In this document: one piece after another, positions 36,783-45,769 of the stretch
Layout: each line of letters opens with the position of its first letter
Numbering within the stretch: position 1 is the first letter of the stretch
NCBI GenBank assembly: GCA_034190295.1
Contig: JAXHSW010000020.1
Span: 3,565-67,564 of the forward strand
DNA length: 64,000 nt
Reading direction: 5' to 3'
From: Okeania sp034190295
GTDB taxonomy: Bacteria; Cyanobacteriota; Cyanobacteriia; Cyanobacteriales; Microcoleaceae
The notes under the pieces: generated by a model
The model's input: the letters and a program-made list of their open reading frames with translations, nothing else
Told to the model about the DNA's origin: nothing
Databases searched by the model: none
Program-made: the position numbers and the translations under genes

Positions 36783-36985
36783 TCCTACCTCCTCGCTCAT
36801 TCCCCTCCCAGGAGGGGTTAGGGGTGGGTTGTCTCCTGTCTCCTACCCTCACCCATAAGACTTTTGAGAGCATTCCCTAATTACGCCAGAAATAATACTG
36901 AAAGGAAAAAAACCTATATGTAGCAATAATTCATCTGCTACTTAAAATTAGTAGGGAGTGGTGCATAGCTCCCTACTTAATTAAC

Positions 36986-37076
36986 CAGGACTTACGCAGA
37001 GACTCTACTTATGGGGAGGGCGAATGCCATTCGCCCCTACGAATGGTGGTTTAAACGTCAATTTGCGTAAGTCCTG
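36986..37076. mobile_element. Family B MITE, 91 bp, 5-bp TSD TTAAC
   Basis: CAGGACTTACGCA...TGCGTAAGTCCTG, perfect 13-bp inverted ends, flanked by TTAAC at 36981-36985 and 37077-37081. Interior: GGGCGAATGCCATTCGCCC palindrome. This is the cleanest copy; the insertion lies five bases from the peroxiredoxin stop. Confidence 0.9.
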
Positions 37077-37085
37077 TTAACTTAA

Positions 37086-37637
37086 TTAACTCTGCTGCAA
37101 CTCATCTAAATCAGCCAAAACTTCTTGACTATGAATAGGCGGTCTTACCCCTAGAAAAATCTCCTGCAACATCCCATCTGGATCGATAATAAAAGTATGT
37201 CGCATTGAGAAAAAATTCATCCATGAACCGTAAGCTTTACTAACACTTCCATCCGTATCAGCTAACAATGGAAACTTCAATCCCTCAGAATCACAAAATT
37301 CTTCATGAGAGTCTACATCATCTGCACTAACACCTAAAATTTGAGCATTTCTAGAAATATATTTTGGCAAATCTTGTTGGAACCTACGCGCCTCAATAGT
37401 ACAACCAGAAGTAAAATCTTTAGGATAAAAATAAAGTACTACCCACTTACCCCGATAATCAGATAAAGAAATTTCTCCATCTCCAGTATTTGTGGGTAAA
37501 GTAAACTCTGGTGCTGGTTGGTTTAACTCCGGTAATTTGCCTCCTAGTGCCCAAGTATTGGGAATAAAGTTAAACCAAGTTATCAAAGCTAAACAGCTCG
37601 CTAAAAATATGCTAATTAGATTCCGACGGGTGGTCAT
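37086..37637 (-). CDS. Peroxiredoxin Q/BCP, exported
   Basis: 183 residues. Reduces peroxides with cysteine chemistry. After a signal segment with a twin-arginine start (TTRRNLISIFLASCLALITW) the thioredoxin fold begins at LGGKLPELNQPAPEFTLPT. The peroxidatic cysteine is C79 in YPKDFTSGCTIEA and the resolving cysteine C115 in EEFCDSEGL. The signal suggests a lumenal or periplasmic enzyme that protects membranes under light stress; whether it uses Tat or Sec is not decidable here. Confidence 0.92.
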   Translation of the reverse strand: MTTRRNLISIFLASCLALITWFNFIPNTWALGGKLPELNQPAPEFTLPTNTGDGEISLSDYRGKWVVLYFYPKDFTSGCTIEARRFQQDLPKYISRNAQILGVSADDVDSHEEFCDSEGLKFPLLADTDGSVSKAYGSWMNFFSMRHTFIIDPDGMLQEIFLGVRPPIHSQEVLADLDELQQS

Positions 37638-37821
37638 AATTTATGATGAAAACTCTACTTTATATAAGTTTACATAAATTTAGGAACAAATTTTCCCTGT
37701 GGAAATTGTTCAAATCTAATATTTTGGATTTTGAGGAAAAATAGCGTTTATCAGAAAAGCCAGAAAATTTATTATATAATAAGCAACTTGTACAAAAACT
37801 TGACCCATAAAATCAGAAAAA

Positions 37822-39183
37822 ATGGAAGAAGATTTACCACAAATTTCTAGTCCGGCAACAGTATTAATGGTTATCAACAATCAAATAGTTACTATAGAAG
37901 TTGATGGTATAAATGCACCAATAACTGGAGGTAATTTTGTCGATCTAGTAGAACGAAATTTTTATGATGGTGTGAGATTTCATCGCATCGAAAATCAACC
38001 ACAATTTTCATTAGTTCAAGCAGGAGATCCTTTTAGTCGAAATCCAGATATTCCTTTAGAACTTTTAGGAAGTGGTAATTTTGTCGATCCACTCACAAAT
38101 GAATTTAGATTTATTCCTTTAGAAATTCGGCCGTTAGGACTTGGGCAAGAAATTATTTACAATCAAATAGTTTCTCCTCCATTACAACTTCCAAATGTAG
38201 TAGGTGCAATTGGAATGGCTCGTACAACGGAGTTAAATTCTGCATCTTCTCAATTTTATATTCCCTTGAATGATTTATCAGTATTAGATGGTCGTTTTGC
38301 CATATTTGGTAATGTAATAGATGGGTTAGATGTTATAGAAGAACTCGAATTAGGCGATAGTATTACTGCTGCGAGAGTTACTCAAGGAATAGTTCCTAGT
38401 CGAGTTTCACAAGTTATTACTGATACTTCTCTGCTCAATAATTTTATTAATATTGTTAATCGTGCAAATATTCCATTACCTATTGATTTCTTTCAAGTTT
38501 TAACAGAAGGAGACGATATTTTTCCCATTTCTACAGAATTATCTCAAGAAGTATTTGGTGTATTGGGATTAGAAGGAAATGATGAAATTACAGGTTCAAT
38601 ACTTAATGATGTAATTAATGGTAATCAAGGAGATGATAGTTTAGATGGTGGAGATAGTTCTGATTATCTTCGGGGTGGAAAAGGGTTTGATTTATTATCT
38701 GGTGATGCCGATAGTGATATTCTCAATGGCAACTTAGATAATGATACTTTATTTGGTGGTACAGGAGATGATTTTTTACGCGGTGGTAAAGATAGCGATT
38801 TATTAACTGGTGGGGAAGGAGATGATATTTTAATTGGTGATGCTGGTACGGATAATTTATTAGGTGAAGCAGGTGCAGATACTTTTATTTTGACCTTAAT
38901 AGAAAATGAAGAAGATAATGCAGATACAATAGAGGATTTTAATTTTTCGGAAGGGGATAGAATAGGTATTTCGGTGCAAATATCTTCTCTATCTTTTACT
39001 CAAGTAGAAAATGATACAGTAATTCAATTAGAAGGTGAAACAGAGGAAAATAATATAATTCTTGGTACGGTAAATAATTCCACAGCAGAAGAAGTTACAA
39101 GTGCTAGTTTTTTTGTTGATTTGACTACTATTTCTGTTCCTGATGCACTGCCTTTTGGAGATGCAGCTTTGAGAATTGGATAA
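37822..39183 (+). CDS. Cyclophilin-RTX fusion protein 1
   Basis: 453 residues. Residues ~10-195 form a cyclophilin-type peptidyl-prolyl isomerase: GINAPITGGNFVDLVERNFY, DGVRFHRI, FSLVQAGDP (Q of the active site), NVVGAIGMART, ASSQFYIPLND, DGRFAIFGNVIDGLDVI. Residues ~255-350 are RTX nonapeptides (GNQGDDSLDGG, GGTGDDFLRGGKDSD, GGEGDDILIGD), and the rest is an RTX C-terminal cap. The start MEEDLPQIS has no Sec signal, which fits type I secretion. Pairing a foldase with calcium-binding RTX repeats suggests an extracellular isomerase or adhesin, which is inference. The stop is followed one base later by a family A repeat. Confidence 0.88.
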   Translation: MEEDLPQISSPATVLMVINNQIVTIEVDGINAPITGGNFVDLVERNFYDGVRFHRIENQPQFSLVQAGDPFSRNPDIPLELLGSGNFVDPLTNEFRFIPLEIRPLGLGQEIIYNQIVSPPLQLPNVVGAIGMARTTELNSASSQFYIPLNDLSVLDGRFAIFGNVIDGLDVIEELELGDSITAARVTQGIVPSRVSQVITDTSLLNNFINIVNRANIPLPIDFFQVLTEGDDIFPISTELSQEVFGVLGLEGNDEITGSILNDVINGNQGDDSLDGGDSSDYLRGGKGFDLLSGDADSDILNGNLDNDTLFGGTGDDFLRGGKDSDLLTGGEGDDILIGDAGTDNLLGEAGADTFILTLIENEEDNADTIEDFNFSEGDRIGISVQISSLSFTQVENDTVIQLEGETEENNIILGTVNNSTAEEVTSASFFVDLTTISVPDALPFGDAALRIG

Positions 39184-39428
39184 TTTCAACAATTAATAAT
39201 TAATAATTAATAATTAATAATTGCCTCACATTGAAAACGGATAGGATTGACTAATTATGAAAATTTTTTCTTGTTTCTCCATTCATGGAGAAAAAAGCGG
39301 TCGAGGGATGGATTGGTTCCTAACCATATCCAATCGACCAAGAGAAGAAAAAAATTCCTTTTAACCCAATCCTCTTCTTTTCAAGGAGAGGTAATTCTAA
39401 ATTCTAAATTCTAAATTCTAAATTCTTG
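39184..39428. repeat. Two family A halves, tail-to-tail, with insert
   Basis: It starts one base after the stop at 39183 with TTCAACAATTAATAATTAAT, CACATTGAAAACGGATAGG, a CTCCATTCATGGAG stem, then the CGGTCGAGGG...CAATCGACCAAG insert, then an inverted half (AACCCAATCCTCTTCTTTTC, AAGGAGAGG) ending in CTAAATT heptamers and TTCTTGAA. Confidence 0.7.
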
Positions 39429-39647
39429 AAAATCAATTTAGGATTGCTATATATCGATTTCTTAGACTTTGCTATGCAAGAGTGCAAAAAATTAGGGAGC
39501 GATTGACAATAATTAAAAGAAGTTTATCCTCTTTGAAATAATCTTCTTCCTGTATTTAAGAAGTTTTGTAGTCAGCAAAATTGAGAATAGAATATAATGA
39601 AATGGCAAATTTCGGACAACTCAAGAAACTAAGGAACTAATTAACCA

Positions 39648-41312
39648 ATGGACGAAACAAAAAGTACCGAAGAATATTTAGAAGAACTAGAACTACCCGA
39701 TCTAGAAGGCCAAGAAGTCACAGTAGAAATGGTGGTACAGAGGGTCTCCCAGGAAGAAGAGGAAAATGAGGAAAATGAGGAAAATGAGGAAAATGAGAAT
39801 GAAGAAGAACCTGGTGAGAGAGAAAAAATTACTGTTACACTCAACTCTGCTGGTGCTCCAGTAACAGCAGCTAACTTTGTCGATCTGGTAGAGCAAAATT
39901 TCTATGATGCTCTGGCATTCCATCGGTTTGTAGATGGTTTTGTAGTTCAAGGTGGCGACCCCCAAGGCAGAGATCCAGATTTTTTGATTGAAGATTTAGG
40001 TTCAGGGAAATTTATTAACCCTGCAACAGAGGCACCACGGGAAATACCTTTGGAAATTCAAGTTGCAGAAACAGGAGAAATTGTCTATAACGAGGTAGTT
40101 GCCGATCCAGTAGAGCTATCCCATGAAACAGGGGTAATAGCTATGGCCCGCTCTCAAGCACTAGATACAGCTTCTTCACAATTTTACTTCACCTTAGATA
40201 ATGTTGCCGATCAACTGGATGGCGGTTATTCCGTATTTGGTGAAGTTACTGATGGTTTTGATTTTGTCCAAGACCTGAGAGAGGGCGATCGCATTCTTGT
40301 TGCTAGGGTAGTTGACGGAGATATATCTAGCAGAACTTCAGAGATAGCTACTGACTCAGATTTACTCAATGATTGGGTTAATGCGGACAATGAAGTGAAG
40401 GTATCTTATGTTCTTTCTATGGATGAAGATACTGAAAATGAAAATGATGATAGCAATGCTAATACTGCCCAGGATGATACTATTGAGGCATCTATACTAG
40501 ATGATACTATCCTTGCCAGTCAAATTGCGCAAACTATTGATGAAGAAGTTGAAGGAGAAGCAGAAGAAGAAGGGGAAGAAGAAGCAGAAGAAAATTCAGA
40601 CAGTGAAGATGATGATGAGGGTGATGATGAAATAGCTAGCGCTGTTGATGAAGATGAAGACTCAGAAGAAGCAACTGAGGTAGCTGAAAATGATGACAGT
40701 GAGAGCGTGCTGGATATAGATGTTGTTGATTCTTCCTTCACAACCAGGATTGGAACAGAGAGTGATGATGTTATTGATGCTCTAGAAATAAGCGATGCTG
40801 AACCTGATTCATCTTTCGCAATTATGGGTTTGGCAGGTGACGATGAAATATCTGGTGGTAATGGTACAGATATCCTGAGTGGAAATGAAGGTAATGATAT
40901 AGTTAGTGGTCGTGACGGTCAAGACTTTCTGCGAGGTGGAAAAGGTGATGATGAATTAATCGGTGGCAAAGGAGGCGATATTCTAATTGGCGATCATGGT
41001 ATTGATATCCTGACTGGTGGTTTGGGTGCAGATAGTTTTATTCTGCGAGCTAATATTATTGATAGCATAGAAGAAATAGACCAAGCTGACATGATTACTG
41101 ATTTTAATGTCGCAGAGGGCGATCGAATTGTCGTGGTTGCTAATTTCACTCCTTCTGAAGCGCTAGATTATGAATTATTCGATGATGACACAGTAATTAG
41201 ACTGTCCGACAGTGGATTTATATTAGGAGTAATTTCAGATACTTCCATAGAAGATGTTGAAAATAACATTGTTGCAGTAAATCCTGATGATTATGCTCTC
41301 CGTCTTGGTTAA
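39648..41312 (+). CDS. Cyclophilin-RTX fusion protein 2
   Basis: 554 residues, same architecture as the gene before it. N-terminal acidic segment with a nine-base in-frame repeat (EENEENEEN), cyclophilin domain ~60-235 (NSAGAPVTAANFVDLVEQNF, LAFHRFVDGFVVQGGDPQGR with the Arg and Gln of the active site, GVIAMARSQALDTASSQFYF, GGYSVFGEVTDGFDFV), then a ~130-residue Glu/Asp-rich linker absent from protein 1, RTX repeats ~400-450 (GGNGTDILSG, GRDGQDFLRGGKGDDELIGG) and the cap ending LRLG. Both proteins end in L-R-x-G. The active-site residues are better kept than in protein 1. A family A copy begins seven bases after the stop. Confidence 0.9.
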   Translation: MDETKSTEEYLEELELPDLEGQEVTVEMVVQRVSQEEEENEENEENEENENEEEPGEREKITVTLNSAGAPVTAANFVDLVEQNFYDALAFHRFVDGFVVQGGDPQGRDPDFLIEDLGSGKFINPATEAPREIPLEIQVAETGEIVYNEVVADPVELSHETGVIAMARSQALDTASSQFYFTLDNVADQLDGGYSVFGEVTDGFDFVQDLREGDRILVARVVDGDISSRTSEIATDSDLLNDWVNADNEVKVSYVLSMDEDTENENDDSNANTAQDDTIEASILDDTILASQIAQTIDEEVEGEAEEEGEEEAEENSDSEDDDEGDDEIASAVDEDEDSEEATEVAENDDSESVLDIDVVDSSFTTRIGTESDDVIDALEISDAEPDSSFAIMGLAGDDEISGGNGTDILSGNEGNDIVSGRDGQDFLRGGKGDDELIGGKGGDILIGDHGIDILTGGLGADSFILRANIIDSIEEIDQADMITDFNVAEGDRIVVVANFTPSEALDYELFDDDTVIRLSDSGFILGVISDTSIEDVENNIVAVNPDDYALRLG

Positions 41313-41318
41313 AAGATG

Positions 41319-41444
41319 TTCAAGAATTTAGAATGCGCGAATGCGCGAATTACCTCTCCTTTAAAAGAAGAGGGTTGACTCAAAGGAAAATTTTTCTTTT
41401 TATCCTCTTAAAAGAGGAGGCTTTAAACCACAATTTTTCGGTAA
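41319..41444 (+). repeat. Family A dispersed repeat after cyclophilin-RTX 2
   Basis: TTCAAGAATTTAGAATGCGC, ACCTCTCCTTTAAAAGAAG, CCTCTTAAAAGAGGAGG stem, TTTAAACC and the end TTTTTCGGTAA. Confidence 0.7.
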
Positions 41445-41835
41445 GATTAAAAGAGTTATTTAGTTCGCTAGACAATTTTTACATATTATGATTATGTTTA
41501 AAGTTGTACTAGCGAATTTTATATTATATTGATTTTGGATAAAATTTCTTTTTTATAGCATCAGGAAGAAGTTTGATTATTTATATTCTGTTGTTTGAGC
41601 TGTTTCATAAGTTAAATACAGTAATGGCAACTACTATAGCAAGGAACGAGTTGATTAGGACGTAGACTGATGATGAACCTTACCCAGGGAAATACTTTTC
41701 CCAATGTTGCCTGTTCCCTACTATATATGCCAAGTCTAGTAGATCGAACAAATTGATAATTTTTCTCTGTCCTGATGTTTTCTACTTTCATAGGTTCAAA
41801 AAAATGTAATTTAAATTCAATCAAAATAACAAGAT
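41445..41835. other. AT-rich gap upstream of the exported pentapeptide gene
   Basis: About 390 bases. A 70-codon minus-strand frame at 41612-41824 has no protein-like pattern I recognise, and no repeat family copy is present. Confidence 0.45.
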
Positions 41836-42516
41836 ATGATGAATTTTTTAGCCACTATTACCTTAGTCATTTATTTAATTTATTTTAGTTTATCCGCACC
41901 AGTTATAGCAGCTAATTCTGAAGATATTAATCATCTTTTACAAGATAATTGGTGCGTATCATTTTTATGGAAACAGTGCGATTTAAGTGAGATAGATTTA
42001 CATGAAACTAATTTAAGCAATGCAAATCTTTCGGGAGCTAATTTAACTGGTGTAAATTTTCAGGGTGCAGATTTGAATGGTGCTAACTTTTCGGGAGCTG
42101 ATTTAACAGGAGCTAATTTAACAGGAGCTAATTTATATAGAGCAGATATTAATAGAGCTAATTTAACAAATTCAAACTTAAGTAACACTCGTTTGTTGGA
42201 AGCTGACCTAACTTTAGCAGATTTAAGTAATGCCAATTTAGTTAATGCTAATTTGTTAGAAGCAAGACTCTGGGGAGCAAATCTACAAAAGGCTAATTTA
42301 AGTAATGCTAGTCTCCGTGGTACAAATTTAGAATATGCTAATCTTGCTGATACTAATTTGAATGGAACAGATTTTCATAGTTTCTATTTCCGGGGTTATA
42401 AACAAGAAACTAATTTAAGTAATGCTAATTTGGAAGGTGCAATTATTACTGATGTAGATTTAAATGGAGTAATTCTGAAAGGAACAATTATGCCTGATGG
42501 TTCAATTAATAATTAG
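41836..42516 (+). CDS. Exported pentapeptide-repeat protein
   Basis: 226 residues. Signal peptide MMNFLATITLVIYLIYFSLS then APVIAANSEDINHLL; mature part begins with CVSFLWKQCDLSEIDL (two cysteines that could bridge) and then about 150 residues of ANLSGANLTGV-type repeats. Such proteins form a right-handed beta-helix; exported ones are common in cyanobacteria with no known role. It lacks the C-terminal domain of the two larger pentapeptide proteins here. The gene is simple and monocistronic. Confidence 0.88.
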   Translation: MMNFLATITLVIYLIYFSLSAPVIAANSEDINHLLQDNWCVSFLWKQCDLSEIDLHETNLSNANLSGANLTGVNFQGADLNGANFSGADLTGANLTGANLYRADINRANLTNSNLSNTRLLEADLTLADLSNANLVNANLLEARLWGANLQKANLSNASLRGTNLEYANLADTNLNGTDFHSFYFRGYKQETNLSNANLEGAIITDVDLNGVILKGTIMPDGSINN

Positions 42517-43098
42517 TTAGGGTTTGCTTATGGAAAGTCTTTTTGCTCTTTGTAGGGACCCATCCCTAACCCATCCCAGGAGGGGAAAAAGGCAGTAGGC
42601 AGTAGTTAGGACGTAGAATAAATGCGAATTACAGAGTCAGTGGCCAAAACAATAGTAAGAGTGATTTTTCGGCTTTTGCTTCGGTGAAAATGCTCACTTT
42701 TTTCACAATAGCTTCTGAAAAGCTCATACTTTTTCCAGACATAAAAAGCCTAAAATCAATATCAGTCAATGCTTTGATATTAGATCGGTAAGCCTTAGTT
42801 AAGTAGGAGTCATTTTAGTTATCGGTTGTCATAATTCAGGAGGGAAAAATCTTTTTTTTTGATTGTGCTATTAAGCAAACATTAAGATAAACTTTATTGT
42901 GATAAATATTAATTTCTAGGTATTCTCATGTTAATGAGATACAGTATTTTTTACCTTTTATCTATTCCCTGTTCTGGTGTTCCCTAAAATCAACAACTTT
43001 TATCTATTTGAGAAATTATATATAACTAATTAGGGATAGGTTTTTTGCTAAACTTACCCCTGGAATAACTTGATTGAACTTGATTTAATTTACCAAGG
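42517..43098. other. Gap with an inverted family F copy
   Basis: GGGTTTGCTTATGGAAAGTC with CCCATCCCAGGAGGGG (matched in reverse near 60840-60890), the inverted family F copy (42655-42797) and a partial family E piece (GAGATACAGTA...TTCCCTAAAATC, 42938-42990). No gene seen. Confidence 0.65.
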
Positions 43099-43581
43099 CT
43101 ATTTTGTTATATTAACTGGAATACAACCATGATAATTAGAGCAATTTTCCATTCTCCAACCAATATTACCATCTGACTTAACATAAAAAGTATCAGGTTG
43201 ATAGTCAGGGTTTATTTGATTACTACCAGGATAAGTAGGTTTACTACCCTGAAGAGTATAACCATTAGTATCTGGAACCATATTCATTTGTTGTTCGGCA
43301 TAAACTTTTCTACCATTAGGTCCAGTGACATTGACAATCATAGTTCCAAAATTTCCATCCATTCTTAAACGTCCCCTGTGTAACCACCCATTTACTCTCC
43401 ATTGCAAATTCCACACTCCATTCATCCCTTCGTTGATTGGACCTGGACTTACACTTCTTTGCTGTATTGGTTCTGCAAAAGCAACTTTGGTGGGAATTAT
43501 AGTTGCAAATGATAAAGAAGTAGCGGTTAAAGAAACCAAACTGAGACTAATAATTTTGTTGAGGTTAGTTTGAATATTCAT
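43099..43581 (-). CDS. Exported protein of unknown function
   Basis: 160 residues. Signal peptide of about 36 residues (ISLSLVSLTATSLSFATIIP ... KVAFA), then a small beta-rich domain: GPINEGMNGVWNLQWRVNGW, LHRGRLRMDGNFGTMIVNVT, GRKVYAEQQMNMVPDTNGYT, and near the end WRMENCSNYHGCIP, whose two cysteines may form a disulfide. The W-N-x-x-W-R pattern suggests a lipocalin-like or ligand-binding barrel, but I do not recognise a family. Confidence 0.75.
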   Translation of the reverse strand: MNIQTNLNKIISLSLVSLTATSLSFATIIPTKVAFAEPIQQRSVSPGPINEGMNGVWNLQWRVNGWLHRGRLRMDGNFGTMIVNVTGPNGRKVYAEQQMNMVPDTNGYTLQGSKPTYPGSNQINPDYQPDTFYVKSDGNIGWRMENCSNYHGCIPVNITK

Positions 43582-43742
43582 CTAAAGTTCTCTAGGAATT
43601 AACTGGTTTATTTATTTCTTTTTGATACTTCTAAGATGAGACAGTAAGTTCCGGGTAAAAATTATAAACACTCCCTAATTGGGTGATTTTTACCTCTTCC
43701 TTATGGTTAGGGTGATTCAAAAAAATAAATCAAACTATAGGA

Positions 43743-44930
43743 ATGGTATTGATGAATCTTACTTATATTGACTTTTTTAGTGGTGCAGGTGGTTGGGGTT
43801 GTGGATTACAAATGCTGGGATTAAAGCATTTAGGTTCTTATGATATAAATGAATCAGCTTGTCGGACAGCTAGAACTAATTTAGGTAATCAAATATCTTG
43901 CCTAGATTTAACTAAATTTAATCCAAATAAAGATTTATTTAATCCTGACTTAATTGTAGGTAGTCCTCCCTGTCAAGGTTTTAGTAATGAGGGCTATAAA
44001 AAAGAAAAAGACCCTCGAAATAGTCTAGTTTGGACGTTTTTTAATCTTGTAGAAATGCTTTCTCCTCAAGTGTGGATATTTGAAAATGTACCTGGTTTTA
44101 AACGACTATATAATGGTGTTTATTATCAAGCTCTTAAAAGTCGCCTTAATTCAATGTCTTACTACTGGAATTCATTTTTAATTGATGCAAGTCATTATGG
44201 AGTTCCACAAAAACGTCAAAGATTTTTTGTGATAGGAGCAAAAGAATTTAAACCGGAAAAACCAAAGGCAACTCATTCAGAATTTGGTGAGGTTTTGGGT
44301 ACAGAAAAAGCAATTACTATTTGGCAAGCAATATCCGATCTACCTCAAGTAGGAATTGGGGAAAAAGTAGGGATTTTTGATTATGATAAATTGCCTGAAT
44401 TTGCATATCAAGTTTGGGCGAGAGAAGGCAGGAAAAATGTAGAAAACCACACTACTCAAAATCATAGTCAAAGAGTTTTAGAAAAAATTAGTTCTGTTCC
44501 TATGGGAGAAGGAATGAAAGTATTTATAGATAAGTATGAAGAGAATAAAGTAACTTATTGTGGAGGATATAGAAGAGCAAAAAAGGATCTACCTTCTTAT
44601 ACTGCTTATTGGACAAGAGGAATGACTTCTATTCATCCTGAAGAGAATAGATTTTTATCACCTAGAGAATGTGCTCGTATTCAATCTTTTCCCGATCGCT
44701 TTATATTTAAGGGTACGACAATTGAGAACTACACACAAGTTTGTAATGCTGTACCACCACTTCTAGCAAAAGCATTTGGTTCTTACATAATTAAGGTTTT
44801 AACAGGTGCAGAAATTAATCCTATTCCTGGGCAGTTTTCTAGTAGGGATAATCATCAAAACTTCAGGGAAAAAACTGAAAGAAAAAGTGAGGATAATAAT
44901 TTTCCAATTCAGTTAAAGTTACCATTTTAA
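43743..44930 (+). CDS. DNA (cytosine-5)-methyltransferase
   Basis: 395 residues with all main C5-methylase motifs: I DFFSGAGGWGCG (10-21), IV GSPPCQGFS with catalytic C77, VI ENVPG (114-118), VIII PQKRQRFFVIG (155-165), a target-recognition region at ~170-310, IX SPRECARIQSFPDRF and X QVCNAVPPLLAKAFG. It transfers a methyl group from SAM to cytosine in a specific sequence. No restriction endonuclease is adjacent, so it looks solitary. Cyanobacteria often carry such enzymes, one of which acts on CGATCG inside HIP1; whether this is that one cannot be told. The ATG three codons in is an alternative start. Confidence 0.94.
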   Translation: MVLMNLTYIDFFSGAGGWGCGLQMLGLKHLGSYDINESACRTARTNLGNQISCLDLTKFNPNKDLFNPDLIVGSPPCQGFSNEGYKKEKDPRNSLVWTFFNLVEMLSPQVWIFENVPGFKRLYNGVYYQALKSRLNSMSYYWNSFLIDASHYGVPQKRQRFFVIGAKEFKPEKPKATHSEFGEVLGTEKAITIWQAISDLPQVGIGEKVGIFDYDKLPEFAYQVWAREGRKNVENHTTQNHSQRVLEKISSVPMGEGMKVFIDKYEENKVTYCGGYRRAKKDLPSYTAYWTRGMTSIHPEENRFLSPRECARIQSFPDRFIFKGTTIENYTQVCNAVPPLLAKAFGSYIIKVLTGAEINPIPGQFSSRDNHQNFREKTERKSEDNNFPIQLKLPF

Positions 44931-45002
44931 ATACTAAATTAGAAATCTCCACCAAATGAGGGAATAGGGAGAATTAATTGATAATTTATGGATAATTTTG
45001 AT

Positions 45003-45092
45003 CGGGACTTACACAAATTAACCTTTAAAACGCCATATGTAGGGGTAAATTGCATTCCTACTCACTGGATTAGTGTCCGTGCATAAGTCCTG
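45003..45092. mobile_element. Family B MITE, diverged copy
   Basis: CGGGACTTACACAAATTAAC on the left and GCATAAGTCCTG on the right, 90 bp. The interior GGGGTAAATTGCATTCC and ACTGGATTAGTGTCC match the copy at 56060-56150. Flanks TTGAT / TTTAT are an imperfect 5-bp duplication. Confidence 0.75.
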
Positions 45093-45131
45093 TTTATTAA
45101 AAGAGGGAATAGGAAATACTCATTCATTTTA

Positions 45132-45259
45132 TATCATGTTCGGATAATTACTTATAATAAAATTTTTGTTTGTAGTTGGGCTTTAGCCCTTACAATACTT
45201 ACTATTGGAGCTAAAGCCTAACTACGAGCCTAATTATAACTGTTCTACCGAACATGATA
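45132..45259. mobile_element. 128-bp MITE-like element with TTA target duplication, copy 1
   Basis: Ends TATCATGTTCGG and CCGAACATGATA are perfect 12-bp inverted repeats. TTA flanks both sides (45129-45131, 45260-45262). The interior TAGTTGGGCTTTAGCCC / GGAGCTAAAGCCTAACTA is a second inverted pair. It interrupts a minisatellite unit; intact units read TTCATTTTAGACAAATATC at that spot. Confidence 0.85.
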
Positions 45260-45317
45260 TTAGACAAATATCTTGATGATTTTTTATTCTTGCTTCTTGC
45301 TTCTTCCTTCTTGCTTC

Positions 45318-45417
45318 NNNNNNNNNNNNNNNNNNNNNNNNNNNNNNNNNNNNNNNNNNNNNNNNNNNNNNNNNNNNNNNNNNNNNNNNNNNNNNNNNNN
45401 NNNNNNNNNNNNNNNNN
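45318..45417. other. Assembly gap (100 N)
   Basis: Exactly 100 N inside the minisatellite. This is the usual placeholder for a gap of unknown size, so the true number of units is unknown. Confidence 0.98.
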
Positions 45418-45641
45418 TTCAGTAAAGAGGGAATAGGAAATACTCGTTCATTTTAGACAAATATCTTGATGATTTTTTATTCTTGCTTCTTGCTTCTTCC
45501 TTCTTGCTTCTTCAGTAAAGAGGGAATAGGAAATACTCGTTCATTTTAGACAAATATCTTGATGATTTTTTATTCTTGCTTCTTGCTTCTTCCTTCTTGC
45601 TTCTTCAGTAAAGAGGGAATAGGAAATACTCATTCATTTTA

Positions 45642-45769
45642 TATCATGTTCGGATAATTACTTATAATAAAATTTTTGTTTGTAGTTGGGCTTTAGCCCT
45701 TACAATACTTACTATTGGAGCTAAAGCCTAACTACGAGCCTAATTATAACTGTTCTACCGAACATGATA
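45642..45769. mobile_element. 128-bp MITE-like element, copy 2
   Basis: Appears base-for-base the same as copy 1, sits at the same place of another minisatellite unit with the same TTA flanks (45639-45641, 45770-45772). It most likely arose by amplification of the unit together with its insertion, not by a second transposition. Confidence 0.85.

Larger units (their letters stand above)
36097..37085. other. 1-kb gap with several repeat families
   Basis: CAGCTAT heptamers (36290-36322), a family F copy (36503-36640), a family A copy (36646-36782), a CCCTCCCAGGAGGGGTTAGG motif near 36800 and a family B MITE (36986-37076) that ends five bases before the peroxiredoxin stop region. No gene seen. 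Confidence 0.7.

Noticed and set aside
39702..39965. Minus-strand frame opposite cyclophilin-RTX 2
   Set aside because: Shadow of the acidic in-frame repeat; Phe/Leu/Ile runs come from the complementary GAGGAAAAT repeats.
41612..41824. 70-codon minus-strand frame
   Set aside because: No domain pattern and no operon context; probably chance.
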